DNA of 39,045 nucleotides. It comes from Bigelowiella natans CCMP2755. Its lineage: Eukaryota; Cercozoa; Chlorarachniophyceae. The notes under the pieces are model-generated. The model saw only the letters and a list, made by a program, of their open reading frames with translations, made no database searches and was not told the DNA's origin. Position numbers and translations under genes: made by a program. Shown here piece by piece: positions 1-11,900 of the stretch; positions within the stretch are counted from its first letter, which is position 1; each line of letters begins with the position of its first letter. Location of the stretch: the NCBI GenBank assembly GCA_000320545.1, contig ADNK01003320.1, positions 1 through 39,045 on the forward strand. The letters are read 5' to 3'.

Positions 1-34
1 CACACACACACACACACACATACACACACACATT
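1..34. repeat. (CA)n microsatellite
   Basis: A near-perfect CA run at the left edge of the window. It lies just beyond the last visible exon of the ALB3 gene, so it is probably intronic. Confidence 0.9.
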
Positions 35-59
35 GCTTTGCTGCTGCATAGTTCTGTAC

Positions 60-1675
60 CGTAAACAGCCAATTCGTTCCGATAGGCCCGAAGGTAGGCC
101 CTTCCAGATTGGGGAGCCTGTTGGTATTATTTGCCATCATCATCACCAACCATCAATCATCAATCATCGATCACCATTGCTATATTGTTATCATCGTCCA
201 ATCGTGTCCGCTACATAGCGCAACGCACGCGTTTGCATAAGAATAAAGACACACGTCGATTGACGAGACGAGGAACTCAAAGATGAGAGGGAGGGGGAGA
301 GAGAGGGGGGGGCAGAGAGAAAGCTAAGAAAATGCCGTGCTCCATGATTTTTGACACCTCTCCCTCCCTCTCGCTTCGCTCTCGCTCTCGTTCTCTCGCT
401 CTCTCTCTCATACACACACACACTCACACGCACGCACATACCAGAGAAATGGCTGATTCATTTGACCTATGGGAAGAACCACCGGGAAGTGAAGAAGTAG
501 GGGAAGCGGACAAGGGGGAGAGGGGAGGAGGGAGGAGGGAGGGGGTGAGCACTAACACATCGACTACCACACCGAGCTAAGGTGCTAAAGCTGCTGTTAT
601 TACGCGCGGACAGAATGCTGCCGGAGGCAGACATGACAGACATGGATGGGCCGTGTCGCCTCCGGCAGCATTCGTGCTTCTCCTCACCAAAGCAAGAGAC
701 ATGATGATGCGACGATTTCTCGGACAAACATCGGGGGAACATCTCCGCCTCCAGCGCGGAAGATTCCTCCCGTGCCGTCACCGTCAGCCGTCGTATCGTC
801 GCATTGCTGATGGCGTTCTCTCTCGATTTTCGGGGGGGCAAATTGCGAGGGTGAGGGCATCATGGCTGTTACTACCATCGGTGGCAAGGTTCTGCAGCGC
901 ACGGTAGAGCGCGATGAAGATCGGAATCTGGGCGAATGCCGGCAGGAGACCTGCGAGGGGATTGACCTACATAGCAGCCGCCCAAGCAAATGGGATTAGC
1001 ATACGGAGGTGGTGGAGATTCAAGAGGTGATTGATTGCGTCTTATGCTTGTTCCAAGATGTTATGGTTGGTGCCGAACCCCGCAGCATTCATCAACCCTC
1101 CCCTTCTTCTTCTTCCCCCCCTCCCCCCCCCCCGCCCCCTCTCCTCTTGCCTTTCTAACCTGATTCTCTGCGTAGACACTTTGGAGTTTCTCTGCGCTTT
1201 TGTTGGGATCGTCTTTGTATCTATGTACCAGAAGGGTAAAATTGGTGTTAATACATACACGCACACACGCACGCACGCACGCACGCACAAAGCGAGGGGG
1301 GGGGGAGGAAAAGAGAGAGAGATTGATTGAGAGCTACTCACTATTTCATCTTCTTTTTCCACTACCAATACGAAGTATAATGAAAAACACGGACGTTGAT
1401 TGATTCGTAGGGAAAGAAAAACCACCAGCATCTTTTTGTGTGTGTCCAGCGATTATAACCCTCACTGTCTACTTCAATATCAATGTCCGTCGATATTTCT
1501 TATTGCCGTGGCTCTTTCACCGTGCTCGATTACTACGACTACGTCTTCTACTTGTTCTTTTTCTTCTTCTTCTTCTCTACTACTACTACTGCTACTACTT
1601 TGCTTGGATTTCTTTGATCTTAGGCTGAATGATGCCCATTCTCTCAGTACCTTTGATCTGTGGGTACCATATGGA

Positions 1676-1736
<61 letters not shown>

Positions 1737-2058
1737 ATGTACACTTCTATGTAATGTACACTTCAAGAGATAAATACTTCAAATACACTTATTTATTTAT
1801 TCATATGTCCAGTGCTGTTGATTCTCGCCAGGCCCCCACGTCCTCCCCCATCCCCATATCCCCATATCCCCCCCCAAAACCACTCTATCCATGATTCGTC
1901 ATCAGGATACCTGTTGCTCGTTCAGAGGGAAGGTGAGGAGCTTCACAAACACGGTGAACAGCACGATAGAGAGGCCAATCGATTGCTCGACGCCTACTTT
2001 CTGTGTTGGATTGATTCAGTGAGTGGTTGAGCCCCGTCGTTGCATTAGCGGCAGCAGT

Positions 2059-2095
<37 letters not shown>

Positions 2096-2170
2096 CAGAT
2101 ACGAGCAAATTTAATGTTTGTTGACGATGCATGCAGCAGTGGAGTAAGACATGCAGGCTTTGTGGCCTTC

Positions 2171-2222
<52 letters not shown>

Positions 2223-2270
2223 AGTGTGTGTGTGTGTGTCTGTGTGTGTGCAGTATATTACACTATATTA

Positions 2271-2311
<41 letters not shown>

Positions 2312-3445
2312 CCTCCCTCCCCCATTTCAATATTCATATCCACGGAGTATATTTGAATCATTTCTGCCCCGCTGCCGCCTCCTCCGCACAGCGCGAGACA
2401 GCAGCAGCGACGACGAACCTGTAGCGAGTTGGACATGAAGAGGATGGTCCCGGCGATGAGCTTCACAAACTGCCCGAAAGGCCCGACTGCGAGAACAACG
2501 CACGCACACATTAACAGGGACGTATATCCTTGGCTTTCTTCGGAAGAAACACGATGAAAAACAGAGCCCCCCCCTCCCCCCCCCCCCCCCACCGCTCCCC
2601 CCCATCCCTTTGTTTCACCTGATTTTTCCTGCTCGGAAACAACTTGCACCGCATCGGCGAGGGACGCGAACAGTTGTGGTGTTATCGTATCCGCAGCCTA
2701 ACGATACCGACGGATGGGGGAAGAACGCGCATTTTCATTTTCAGTCTTGGCGAGGCGACGCACCCCGCTTTATGCGAGCTGTCTATATATCTATTATGGG
2801 GGAGTACTGTACACGGGCTGTCTATAATATTTATATGCAGGAACGCTGTATGGAACTAGTTATGTATCAGCTTTCACTACCACGGCTTTAGAGGCCACAG
2901 CTGCATGCTCGACGATATCTGCAGGATGAATATGAGAAGGATTAGCGCGACGACGATAAGTAGACCGTTCAGCCCTTTTTGTCACTTCCTATGTCCTACC
3001 CCTCCTCCCGCCCCCGCCTCGAAATTGTTTTTCAAAGAACGACGATAAAGTCCGAATATGCCGAATTTGAATATCGAAGCAGTTCCGAAGCATGTTAATG
3101 GCGCATATCATCCTCACCCTTATTTGTCTGTAGTGTTCCTACGATGTCATTGATCTCTGGTACTGCATTTACATTTAGCTGGCTTCTTCGCACGTGATTG
3201 CTTGGCTTGCGTGCCAAGGGGCGCGGAGCACGGAAGGAGGAGGATGATACACGCTGCTGGCGAAGCAATGCTGGAGAGACTGAGAAATGAGCAGAAACAA
3301 ATGATGAATTTTAGGGATTAGAAATGGTATAGGCGTTTAGAGTTAAATAATATATATTTAACGTATTTCTTCCCTCTACATCCCCTCACTGCCTCACGTT
3401 GCACCACTCACACTGTTGGCTGTGCGATGATGGCGACCACTTCAT
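60..3445 (-). CDS. ALB3: Plastid-type ALB3/YidC/Oxa1 membrane insertase, 3' end cut by window edge
   Basis: Membrane protein insertase of the YidC/Oxa1/Alb3 family; the plastid form inserts light-harvesting and other thylakoid proteins. Exons read on the minus strand, all with matching phases: 3279-3143 (Ser/Arg-rich, transit-peptide-like), 2697-2619, 2486-2419, 2000-1911, 1657-1599, 1220-1160, 966-876, 466-442 and 117-60. The joined protein carries LSIVLFTVFVKLLTFPL (first core helix), an IQPKIKEIQ cytoplasmic or stromal coil, NPLAGLLPAFAQIPIF and the ALB3 signature WLPNLEGPTFG. A first exon at 3445-3412 (MKWSPSSHSQQ) is possible but weak: it gives no hydrophobic signal peptide, which a secondary plastid would need, so the true start may lie elsewhere. 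The last helices would lie beyond position 60. Plastid rather than mitochondrial location is inferred from the LEGPTFG motif and the transit-like exon. Confidence 0.88.
613..673. repeat. Perfect 16-bp inverted repeat in an ALB3 intron
   Basis: The left arm GAATGCTGCCGGAGGC (613-628) and right arm GCCTCCGGCAGCATTC (658-673) are exact reverse complements around a 29-base loop. They sit inside the roughly 400-bp intron between the exons at 966-876 and 466-442. A stable RNA or DNA hairpin is predicted. No known element is recognised. Confidence 0.8.
1674..1733. repeat. (CA)n(TA)n compound microsatellite
   Basis: A CA run passes into about 20 TA repeats. It lies in the ALB3 intron just upstream, in gene direction, of the exon at 1657-1599. 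Confidence 0.9.
2045..2093. repeat. (GCA)n trinucleotide run
   Basis: A GCA/CAG run in the ALB3 intron between exons 2486-2419 and 2000-1911. It is not translated in the gene model. Confidence 0.9.
2170..2322. repeat. (TA)n, (TG)n and (CT)n runs
   Basis: Three consecutive dinucleotide arrays fill most of one ALB3 intron. A homopolymeric C-rich stretch follows at about 2568-2604. Confidence 0.9.
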
Positions 3446-3890
3446 TTAACTATTATTTACAGTTAAAACTAACGACTATGGCAGCAAAATTGGGGTGCTC
3501 GCTCATGCTTGCGCGATATGGTTTCAGTACTAAGACCGCATTATCAAATGAATGAATTCGATCAAACACACAACACAAACCTGCTTTTCTGACGGCTACT
3601 GAAGACGATCTGAAGGGCAACGAAACACACATCGATTCGCTCAAATTGAAGTAAGAAATTTTAGGAAATTCAAAGATAATCATGATTTCAATTTGCTTCG
3701 TCGAACAAAATCTCCTAGTTTGGTCGACTTTTGAATGGAAGCGCACTGTGCAAAGAACATCCACGGCGAACCGTGAAGGTCAGGTGCATCAGCGTCACGC
3801 ATTGCGTAAGAAAGGTATTGTTCGATGACATGGACGAGGAAATATTGAAATAGAATGATCCCATGGAAAGCATTCTCTTTCATTAGTCCT

Positions 3891-4106
3891 TCAAATGAAC
3901 GGAACGTAGTTCCACCGTACCCCTCTACGTGGCCCTAGATGATGGATATACCTAAGATCTGGATTCGCCAGGAAAGCACTGGCTACGACCACAGTTATGG
4001 CAATCGATCCAACGATAGCTGCAACAGTATATGTGCGTCTGGACCGAGGAATTCTCTCTTCCACGAAGGTGTGGTATTCAGCGGCGGTAGGGGGGTTGGG
4101 CGCCAT
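3891..4106 (-). CDS. Possible small single-helix membrane protein, 71 residues
   Basis: An open frame starts at an ATG (4106-4104) and stops at 3891. The first 25 residues are hydrophilic (Pro, Glu, Arg), then comes one clear hydrophobic helix, AAIVGSIAITVVVASAFLA, at about residues 29-47. A short basic tail follows. The layout is that of a tail-anchored or small organelle-membrane subunit. It is also possible that this is the first exon of a longer gene: an AG/GTATAT donor falls after residue 52, but no convincing partner exon was found between 3890 and 3450. No family is recognised. Confidence 0.4.
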   Translation of the reverse strand: MAPNPPTAAEYHTFVEERIPRSRRTYTVAAIVGSIAITVVVASAFLANPDLRYIHHLGPRRGVRWNYVPFI

Positions 4107-5511
4107 TATTCAGATTTAGGAGTTTAGGAAAGGCTCCTGAAATAAGAGGTTTGAGCCTTATTATTGCATAAAATGGTACTTTCTTGCGATAACATGACAT
4201 AAATGGCTTGGTATTTTCTATAGTCTTTGAGAGATTGTGTAGATGTGTGAACAGTCTTCATTCTTCCTATAGTGTAAACTCTAATTATTGTCGCAGCCGG
4301 AAATATGGTGAGGATCAAGATCTCGATTCCAGAACCGCTAAGTCTGAAAATCAGCCCTCTACCTTTCCCTTATTTTTCTTGTGAGGCGGATTGGAGGATA
4401 ATTTCTTCGTGCGAATTGACTTTCATATTGTCACAGGATGAAAATGAAACTCCAATTTGATCATTAATTTCCGAAAAGGTAAAGCGCGCCGAAACTGGCC
4501 TTTTAGAACGAACCGTGGTAGAAATCGACACAAACCGCTCGCATCTTTTGTAGATCTTGCTACATCGCCACTCGTAGCTGGTGGGAATCCGGTGAAAAAT
4601 CACGGAAATCATCCAGGTGGTTGGCTGCCCAGTTCAAATTTTTGCAACCACGCGATATTTGATATTTTTTCGATTACGTGAAATCCTAGGAAATCATCGG
4701 AAACCAGCGGCCCACATTTGACGATTTTCCACTGAAGTTCGCAGTTGAGATTTCCGTCTGCGCTCGGGAAAAGTTGGTCCGAAATCTGAGTTGCGACTGT
4801 GAAATCAAAACTGATGAACAAGCAAGAGAAGTAACCTTTTCAATGTCGAGTGGTTTCCTTCTCTTGCCGATCTCCTACCCCGGAAGAAGAAGGTGGGGTA
4901 GGGAAACTCACAACGAGAGAACATTGACAGTCCCCCCATCCTTGTGGGCAGACCTCATTTGGCGAGTTGTTGTTCTCCATGACATCTGCACATCGCAATG
5001 AACAGTGCTTTGCTTCCCCCTCCATCAATCCATCGACGTGGAGGCTGTTGAGCATCCGAAATCGGCAGCACAGCCAAACAGAGGAACCAGCTTGTCTGTG
5101 CACTGAATTAGACCCCAAATCTAGAGATTCCTGTTCGAATCCAGACAGTCGAAAGCATGTGTCGTGGTTCACAATTTGGGCCCGTGAGCAGAGCCATCTA
5201 GACGTGTGTTTGCACACCACGCTAGGACGCCCTGCTAGCCTAGCGCCTGCACCAAGCGCGCTGAACACAACCAAAAACTGTTCATGTGGAAGATTTTGTT
5301 ATTTGATTCGTGCACACATGCCGGCTGTGTTGCAGCACAGCTTCAACATCAGGTCGTAATGATGTCTTCAAATGAGAGCCAAATTCATCTGGGCTCATCC
5401 ATCAAGGTTTTGAAACGAATGACATAGTGCAATCATTTTCGACGAAAAATCGGACATTTATCATTGACTGTTGCCATAGTAGATCCGACAAACTATGCGT
5501 GGTTACTCTTG
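4107..5511. other. Gap with no supported gene; SINE-like or repeat fragment near 5090-5250
   Basis: No reading frame here has both splice logic and protein-like composition. From about 5040 to 5260 the sequence becomes richer in CTAG words and contains GTTCGAATCC at 5132-5141, resembling an RNA polymerase III B box. A related GATTCGAATCC lies near 15948 in the CTAG-rich region. This suggests an old dispersed repeat, but no A box or poly(A) tail was found. Confidence 0.4.
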
Positions 5512-8028
5512 TTATGCTTCGGATTTGAAATCCCCTCTTCCTTTTTCCAATAGGGACTGCACTTTCGGATTTCCACTAGATCGCGGGGATCGTGGCGGCG
5601 TGCCACTTCCAAAGTCAGACGTATTACCACTACTCTCTCTATGCAAACGCGTAGGGCTTTCTGATGCTGCTCTAATAAGTCTCGCTTCAGCTTTTTTCAT
5701 CGCCAACCTGTAATTATAGCACATATCGATCTCATATTGACGATTTTACTGTAAAATTCACGAGATCAGTAACCTGTGCAGATTTGAGAATTCGCTAATT
5801 TGCCTTCTATGGTTTTTATTTCTACCCCTAGTCCGAGTTGAGTCTCCTAATGACTCCTCTGTCGATGCTTATGATGAGAATGTTCAATTTCAATTACTCT
5901 ACCACACAAGACGCAAAAATAAAATGGGATATGAGAACTGTACTTGTTTCGTGTGGCTCATCTCCAAGAGTATCCACAACTTGCAAATTGCCCATTTGCA
6001 GAATAGCAAATGCCTAAATCAATACAGCCTTAGAAATACGAAACTTCAAAGGCTTTCTTGAAAAATGAAGCGTACTTCTTTAAGCATATCCTTCAAGCTA
6101 ACATCGACACTCTCACCAAGAGTTTGCTTCAGGATCTCATTCATTATATTTCTCTAATATTTTGGACAATATAGCTCGTCATAAGTTTCGGATCAACATT
6201 TAATGTTTGTTTTACTTACAATTCTGGCCATAAGATAAATGTAGTGAGCTACTCTTAAAAGCTTGTGCCGAAGAATCTAAAAACCAATGATTAATTATCC
6301 CTCAAATTCTTCAATACAAAATAAAAACGCACCATTTTCTTGACGTTGCTTGTTCGTTTATTCACTGCAGAACTTTCAATTATTGGAATTTGTTACTGGA
6401 AAATCCTAGATTCATTAACCAATTTTAGATACCTTTTGATGTTTGATGCCGATTTACTAGTTTCGTAGTCAACACAGTTTTCTTTTATCCACGGATGTCT
6501 TAAACACTGGAATCCATAATATCAGTTTTGACATTAAAAATATAAATCTTGAAATATTTTAATCGGTGCATTGCATTTTACAAAAGTAATGTAAGGTCGT
6601 ATATAAATCTTTGCGAACTAAGAAACAGATATGACCTCTTCAGCATTCAAGCGCCTGTCGGGATACTTTTGGAGTAACCCGAGAATTAGATCCTTTACCT
6701 GCAACATCTATGATTGTCACTATTTCCCACCCAATTGCATATTAATTTTCACCTGATCAGAGGATCCTTCCCAATATCGTTTTGGGAATCTGATTTTCGC
6801 TCTTCGGATCTGCGTATGGGATGATGAATGACAAATCGATTGAGTTGGAACCAGTATTACGTGTTTGAAGAACTCGGGCAGAGTCCTCTTTCTTGAGAAT
6901 GGAGAAGTTCCTACAAAACCGATAATATGTCATAACATGGGGCAATGTACTCGACATTTTGGTAGAGCACCACTCATAAGTTCGTATGTAAGAACTCCGA
7001 GAGACCACATATCGCAACCGGTTCCATATTCAATCTTTCCATGCTTGTTCTTGAAGACGACTTCCGGGGCAACATACTGCGGTGTGCCTCTAGAAGAGGA
7101 CGTATAGCCTATAAAATTGTAATCATTTGATAGTTGTTTTTTTTAAGGATGTTCGATGGAGTAATACCCTTTTTATTATCGATGCATTTTGCAAAACCAA
7201 AGTCAAGAATTTTCAGTGAAGTCATTCCGGGGTCCTCTGAAGCAGGCTGGTTTTATTACCAACGTTAGATAAAGGCTTGATAGTGATTACAGATTAACTT
7301 ACCTTGGAAAACATGATATTTTGTGGTTTAAGATCACGATGGACTATTCCTAAACTATGCAGATACGCCAATGCCTTGCAAATACGCATGGTGCATGTCG
7401 CCACATGCCATTCTGTAATGTCATCTTGATGATTTTGAGCAAATCGATCATAGAGAGTTACTCCTCTCATCAACTCCTATTTGATAACGCCATGTACACC
7501 AAACAATTATATTATTTCTTGTACCAAAAAGTAGTAAGTTGCCCACCTGTATCAAGTAAATTTTTTTTTCACTCTCAAATGCTTCGATAAGATTACAGCA
7601 GTGAGGATGATTTATTTGCTTCAAGATTCGGATTTCCATTTCCACCAAGCTCCTGGAACAGACATTACAAACAGTTTTTCATAACTTAGCTCGTACTCAT
7701 ATCTAATCTGACCAACCGTTCGTCTGCATTAAGTTTGTCCTTTGCAATCGACTTTGCAGCATAAAGTTTCTGGTTGAAATTGGAATGGGATTCAATGGTT
7801 CAACACATTCTGTGACATTCGCAGCAGTGCGCCAGATTAGACACTCGTCGGTTGGAATGGTGGAAAGCTAGAAAAACGTGAAATAAACATAGTTAGATAT
7901 GATCGCCACGTCTACAAACCCACTTTCGTCTTCTTTTCCTCAACGCGGAACACGCGAGCGAATGCACCTCGGCCCAAAACACCTCGTTTCGTGTAGCGAT
8001 TCCGCAGGTGGGTCGCTCCGATCCCCAT
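5512..8028 (-). CDS. CaMK-like serine/threonine protein kinase
   Basis: Protein kinase read in about 11 minus-strand exons with introns of roughly 45-130 bp. The N-terminus gives the glycine loop GRGAFARVF, then an insert, the ATP-binding lysine in LYAAKSIAK, an alpha-C glutamate in VEMEIRIL, the catalytic loop HRDLKPQN, the DFG motif in KILDFGFAK, the APE motif in [11 protein letters not shown] and a domain end RRLNAEECLRHPWI, so all catalytic residues are present. The order and the HPW end motif fit the CaMK group. After the domain comes a basic, helical stretch ([15 protein letters not shown]) like an autoinhibitory or calmodulin-binding segment, then a Ser/Pro/Arg-rich tail ending at 5512. 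No EF-hand loops were seen, so it is not a typical CDPK. The start is uncertain: ATG at 8028 sits just before the glycine loop, and an in-frame ATG at 8106 would extend it through the tandem repeat at 8031-8080. Confidence 0.87.
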
Positions 8029-8030
8029 AG

Positions 8031-8080
8031 TAGCTGGAAATAGTAGCTGGAAATAGTAGCTGGAATAAGTAGCTGGAAAA
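8031..8080. repeat. Tandem 13-mer repeat at the kinase start
   Basis: About four imperfect copies of TAGCTGGAAATAG (plus strand). On the kinase strand each unit reads CTACTATTTCCAG, which ends in a pyrimidine-AG acceptor-like motif. The array abuts the ATG at 8028. Confidence 0.8.
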
Positions 8081-8106
8081 TGTCGCAGGCAAGAAACACA
8101 CAGCAT

Positions 8107-8903
8107 TTCAGTGCTTTTCCACCATGAACGCGATGCATTTTGTATCTCGAAATACGAGCGCTAGGGTTTGATATGGAAATCCCGTTAAGATGTTTGACAC
8201 ATGCAGAGATTTCCCTCGATGACCAAAATAACGGAAAGTCAGAATTCAAATGATGTCGCAATTAAGAACCATCACCCAATTCAGGTATTTTAGACCCATC
8301 GTACAGCAGTTTTGGTCAACTTAGTGCCATGGCAACAATGGCAACTTGCCGACGCTGTCGTTTTTACCCCGTTGTGGATGTGCAATAAGTTGTCGCGTTC
8401 ACGGAACGGATGGCATTTGCAAGGGCTGAAAGTTGAACTTCGAGCCTTCAAGTCGCGCAGTTCGTATCTCAGTACACATCGGACGGACAAAACGATCCGT
8501 ACTCCGACGGTGGCGCGCGATTTTCACATGTCGCAGAGGCAAAATTTCCTCCAATTTTATTGAGGGCGAAAAATTAGGACAGAATTCGGAACGGGTTGAC
8601 AAAATCTGCTCCGCCACAGAAACATCAGATTGTTGTTGACACGAGACTCTCAACGGAGGAGGGATAAGCAAGTATTCAGTGCCCCTTGCTCTTGATTAGT
8701 TAATGAATAAATCGTGAAGGAAAGAAGACAATGCTATATTCGTCACCGTCTCGCCGACAACTACCATCTGGCGGCTACTCAAGACCGGCAGGAAGGGACA
8801 TGGGCATGCCTCGCTTTGCGAACATCCCAAGTGGTCTTCCACCAGTATGTCAAAGGTTGACTTTTGACAGATCGTCATTCAATCTAATTTATAGATCGTC
8901 GTG
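8107..8903. promoter_or_regulatory. Divergent intergenic region between kinase and F-BAR genes
   Basis: About 800 bp separates the starts of two head-to-head genes, so both promoters should lie here. No TATA box or other core element can be called with confidence, and no coding frame is convincing. Confidence 0.4.
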
Positions 8904-11900
8904 ATGTCTAGATTGGCGAAGGCCCGAGACCAATGCAAAGCCATCTCTCATATAGTTAGAGATTGGGCTGCGGCTAGCGAGACCTATGCAAAGGTTCAAA
9001 TATTTCCTCCAAGCATGCCCTCAACTGACTTTATTTACATATTTCTAGGCTCTGGGAAAGCTCTCTTCCGCTTACCCCTTTCCAAAAAGCCAAGGAGATT
9101 CAAAAAGTAAGTTCCCATCCCATTTTATTGATTTAAGTTGAGCATTCCATGTGCAGATACATTCTCCCTGGACAAAGGATATAAGAGCCTGTGTGATAAC
9201 TTCAATAGGACATCAACTCTGTATGTGGCTTTCATGTTTGTGAAAGTTTCTCCTAAATACATATGTACTTTATTCAGATTGCTAGGAGCGAGTGCTCAAG
9301 TTAAAAAGTCTCATGGATCTTTTGTTGAATTTGTTCGTTCACAAACGGCGGTACGAAATAAGATTACGAGAAATTTAGGGATCATGTTACCAAGAAATAC
9401 ATGTTTGTTTTGAACAGGAAAAACGAGAAATATTTGTAGAAGCAAATAAAAGAGAAAAACTTTTGCAAAAAGCGGAAGATTCTCATGCAAGTGCAAAGAA
9501 GGTCCTCAATTTTCAAAGCCATAAATATTCTTGATTAACCATATTATATCATATGCTTATGGATAGGCATATCGTTCTTCGCTGAAGGTTTGTAAAATTG
9601 TTACATAACATCTACAGATTAAAACTTGAGTATTTACTTAGGAAGCTGAGCGTCAGCTACAAAAACGCAAGGACTGTAAGCGGACTTTTCCATAATTGTT
9701 TAAACCAAATTATATGCGTTTTAAAAATACATAGATAAATGCATGTACTCTTTAATATTTACCTATGGCGGGGGGTGGGGGGGCGTGATGTTTGTAGTCA
9801 AAGCTCAAAATGCTGGACAGCAAAACTTAGCCCAGGTCTTATGGCTAAAGGTAATTGCATTTCGGAGAAGACACCAAATGGGACTTAAGTTCAGCTTGTT
9901 TCAGCAATTCTTTTAAGAACTTTGGTATCTATCGTTGATATAATTGTTTAGAACATTGAGCAGAACATCAAAAAGACGTTGGAGAAGTCAAAGGTTCTTT
10001 TTTAATTTGATTTTCAAGACGGTACCTTTCTAGGTTATATTCTTTTTATGCATTTTCACCCTCTCCACTAGGCTACACACGAAAACTACCTCAAACAGTA
10101 TTCGAAGTTGCGAAAAGTACAAGAGGAGAACCTCATGGCAATTAGTCAAGTATCCAAATTTTTTCTCGGTTAGTGTGAAGTAAAGTATAAAAGGATATCT
10201 GTTCAGATAATGGGTCTGATGGAACGTATTGATAAAAAAAGAATCGAAAGGGTAGGAAAATATTTCTATCAGTAGGCTTTGAACCTAATTTTCAATACGT
10301 AGTGTAAACGGATGTTGAGCAAGATTTCGAGGTCCCTTCAAATATTTTTCAATTCAATCAACGGGGAACAAAACGTAAGGCATGAAGCCGAAATCCCAAA
10401 AAAAGTTCACTTGTCAATAATTCTTTCATTTTCCTTCTCCTAGCTTGTTCAGGAGGCCATCATGCAGATCGATTCTACAAAGGACATCCAACAATTTGTT
10501 AACACGTTAGTGAACGAACGTGGTAGGTTAAAACTGAATAATCAGTCACGGGTGAAACTTACGTTTCCGCTGCAGGTTTCTTGGACACTACCAATTTTCG
10601 CTCTGTTACTCTTCAGCCTTACGAGGTAATTCTAATTGAATCAACAAGTCTGTTCCAATCTTCAGCGAACTGTAATATAGGGAGCAACCTTGAAGGAGGA
10701 AGGACTTCTTTTAAGGTAAACATGAAAACAATTTTGATCGGATGAACCAATCAATTATTATCATTTCCTGTTTAGTATCCCACGATCAATGAAAATGGAG
10801 ATAGCAAGGCCGATCAAAGAGGTAACTGAAAGTTAAATATCAAACTCGGCTTAATACGATACGAATCTATTCTAGGAAATTGATTTTGCATCTGATGTCT
10901 TCCTGAATGAAGATCTGAAGATGATGTTCCGCGATTTCCTGGAGAGTGTAAGAGCACATGTACACTTTCCTCGTGCAGTTCTTCCACCGATAAAAATACT
11001 TTGCTCAGGAAAGAAGTAGTGAAAATATAAATCTTCTTGATACGAATAATGAATTCATTCGGCTATGTGTGGATTTCACATTTACAAACGGACCCAAGTA
11101 GATTCCTTCTGATCATTATTTTATTCGATCTAACAACCTAATTCGTGCAGATGTCTCAAGACTTTAGAAGAAAGCATGAGGGAAAGTTCAAAAGAAACTG
11201 CTTTTCTCGATGAGGAGGAGGAACAACCTATGTTTAAGCTCGACCTGGAAATAGATGGGAAAACCGCAGCAGGTCTCTGATATGGAACTCTTAGTTGTAT
11301 CATTACTTCTCGAAAATTCTAATGAACAAACTCTCAGCTGTAAAAACACAAAAGGATATTGATGACAATACGACAGATCCTGAAATAGGAAACGGTGTTT
11401 CTTCTCCGAGAAATTCAAATTCAAGAAGAGGTTCGGGAGCTTTAGCCAGTAAATTGTTGAAGCCTGGAATATATGCAATACTGATTCAAGTGCCATACAA
11501 TGCTGTGAAGGCTCTACAATCCAACAATTTGCTAAGGGAAATCATTATACATCTGTGCAACTTCAAGGTAACCCCAATTTTTAGCAAAACGTAATATGAG
11601 CCCTTAAAATTTGATTAGAGCTTCGGCTTCGAGAGGAACAGATTATGAAAAGGTATACTTCAACCAAAAGATGTCATCCTGTTGACTAACACAAGCAACA
11701 TATGTTAGGTTTATTCTGCCGGAAGCCAGTGAGGAGGTGATAAGTGATAAGGAGCATAGATTTAATCTTGGTATAAGATCCTTGATTGTAAAATAGGTGA
11801 ATATATCGGACAATTCAAAGCAAAGGATATCAAAGAACTGGCAAATGGTCTGTGTTATATCATTAGACATTGTATGCTCTACTTATTTTCCAAACTTCAA

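Noticed and set aside
653-907. Plus-strand frame and nearby Pro-rich frames at 590-1000
   Set aside because: The minus strand holds the ALB3 exon NPLAGLLPAFAQIPIF at 966-876, which fixes the coding strand here.
5130-5145. tRNA gene suggested by GTTCGAATCC
   Set aside because: The flanks do not pair as a T stem and no acceptor or anticodon arm can be folded; kept only as a possible repeat trace. The similar word near 15948 fails in the same way.
5512-8028. Calcium-dependent protein kinase with EF-hands (CDPK)
   Set aside because: A CaMK-type domain and a junction-like helix are present, but no DxDxDG calcium-binding loop was found in the tail exons down to the stop at 5512.
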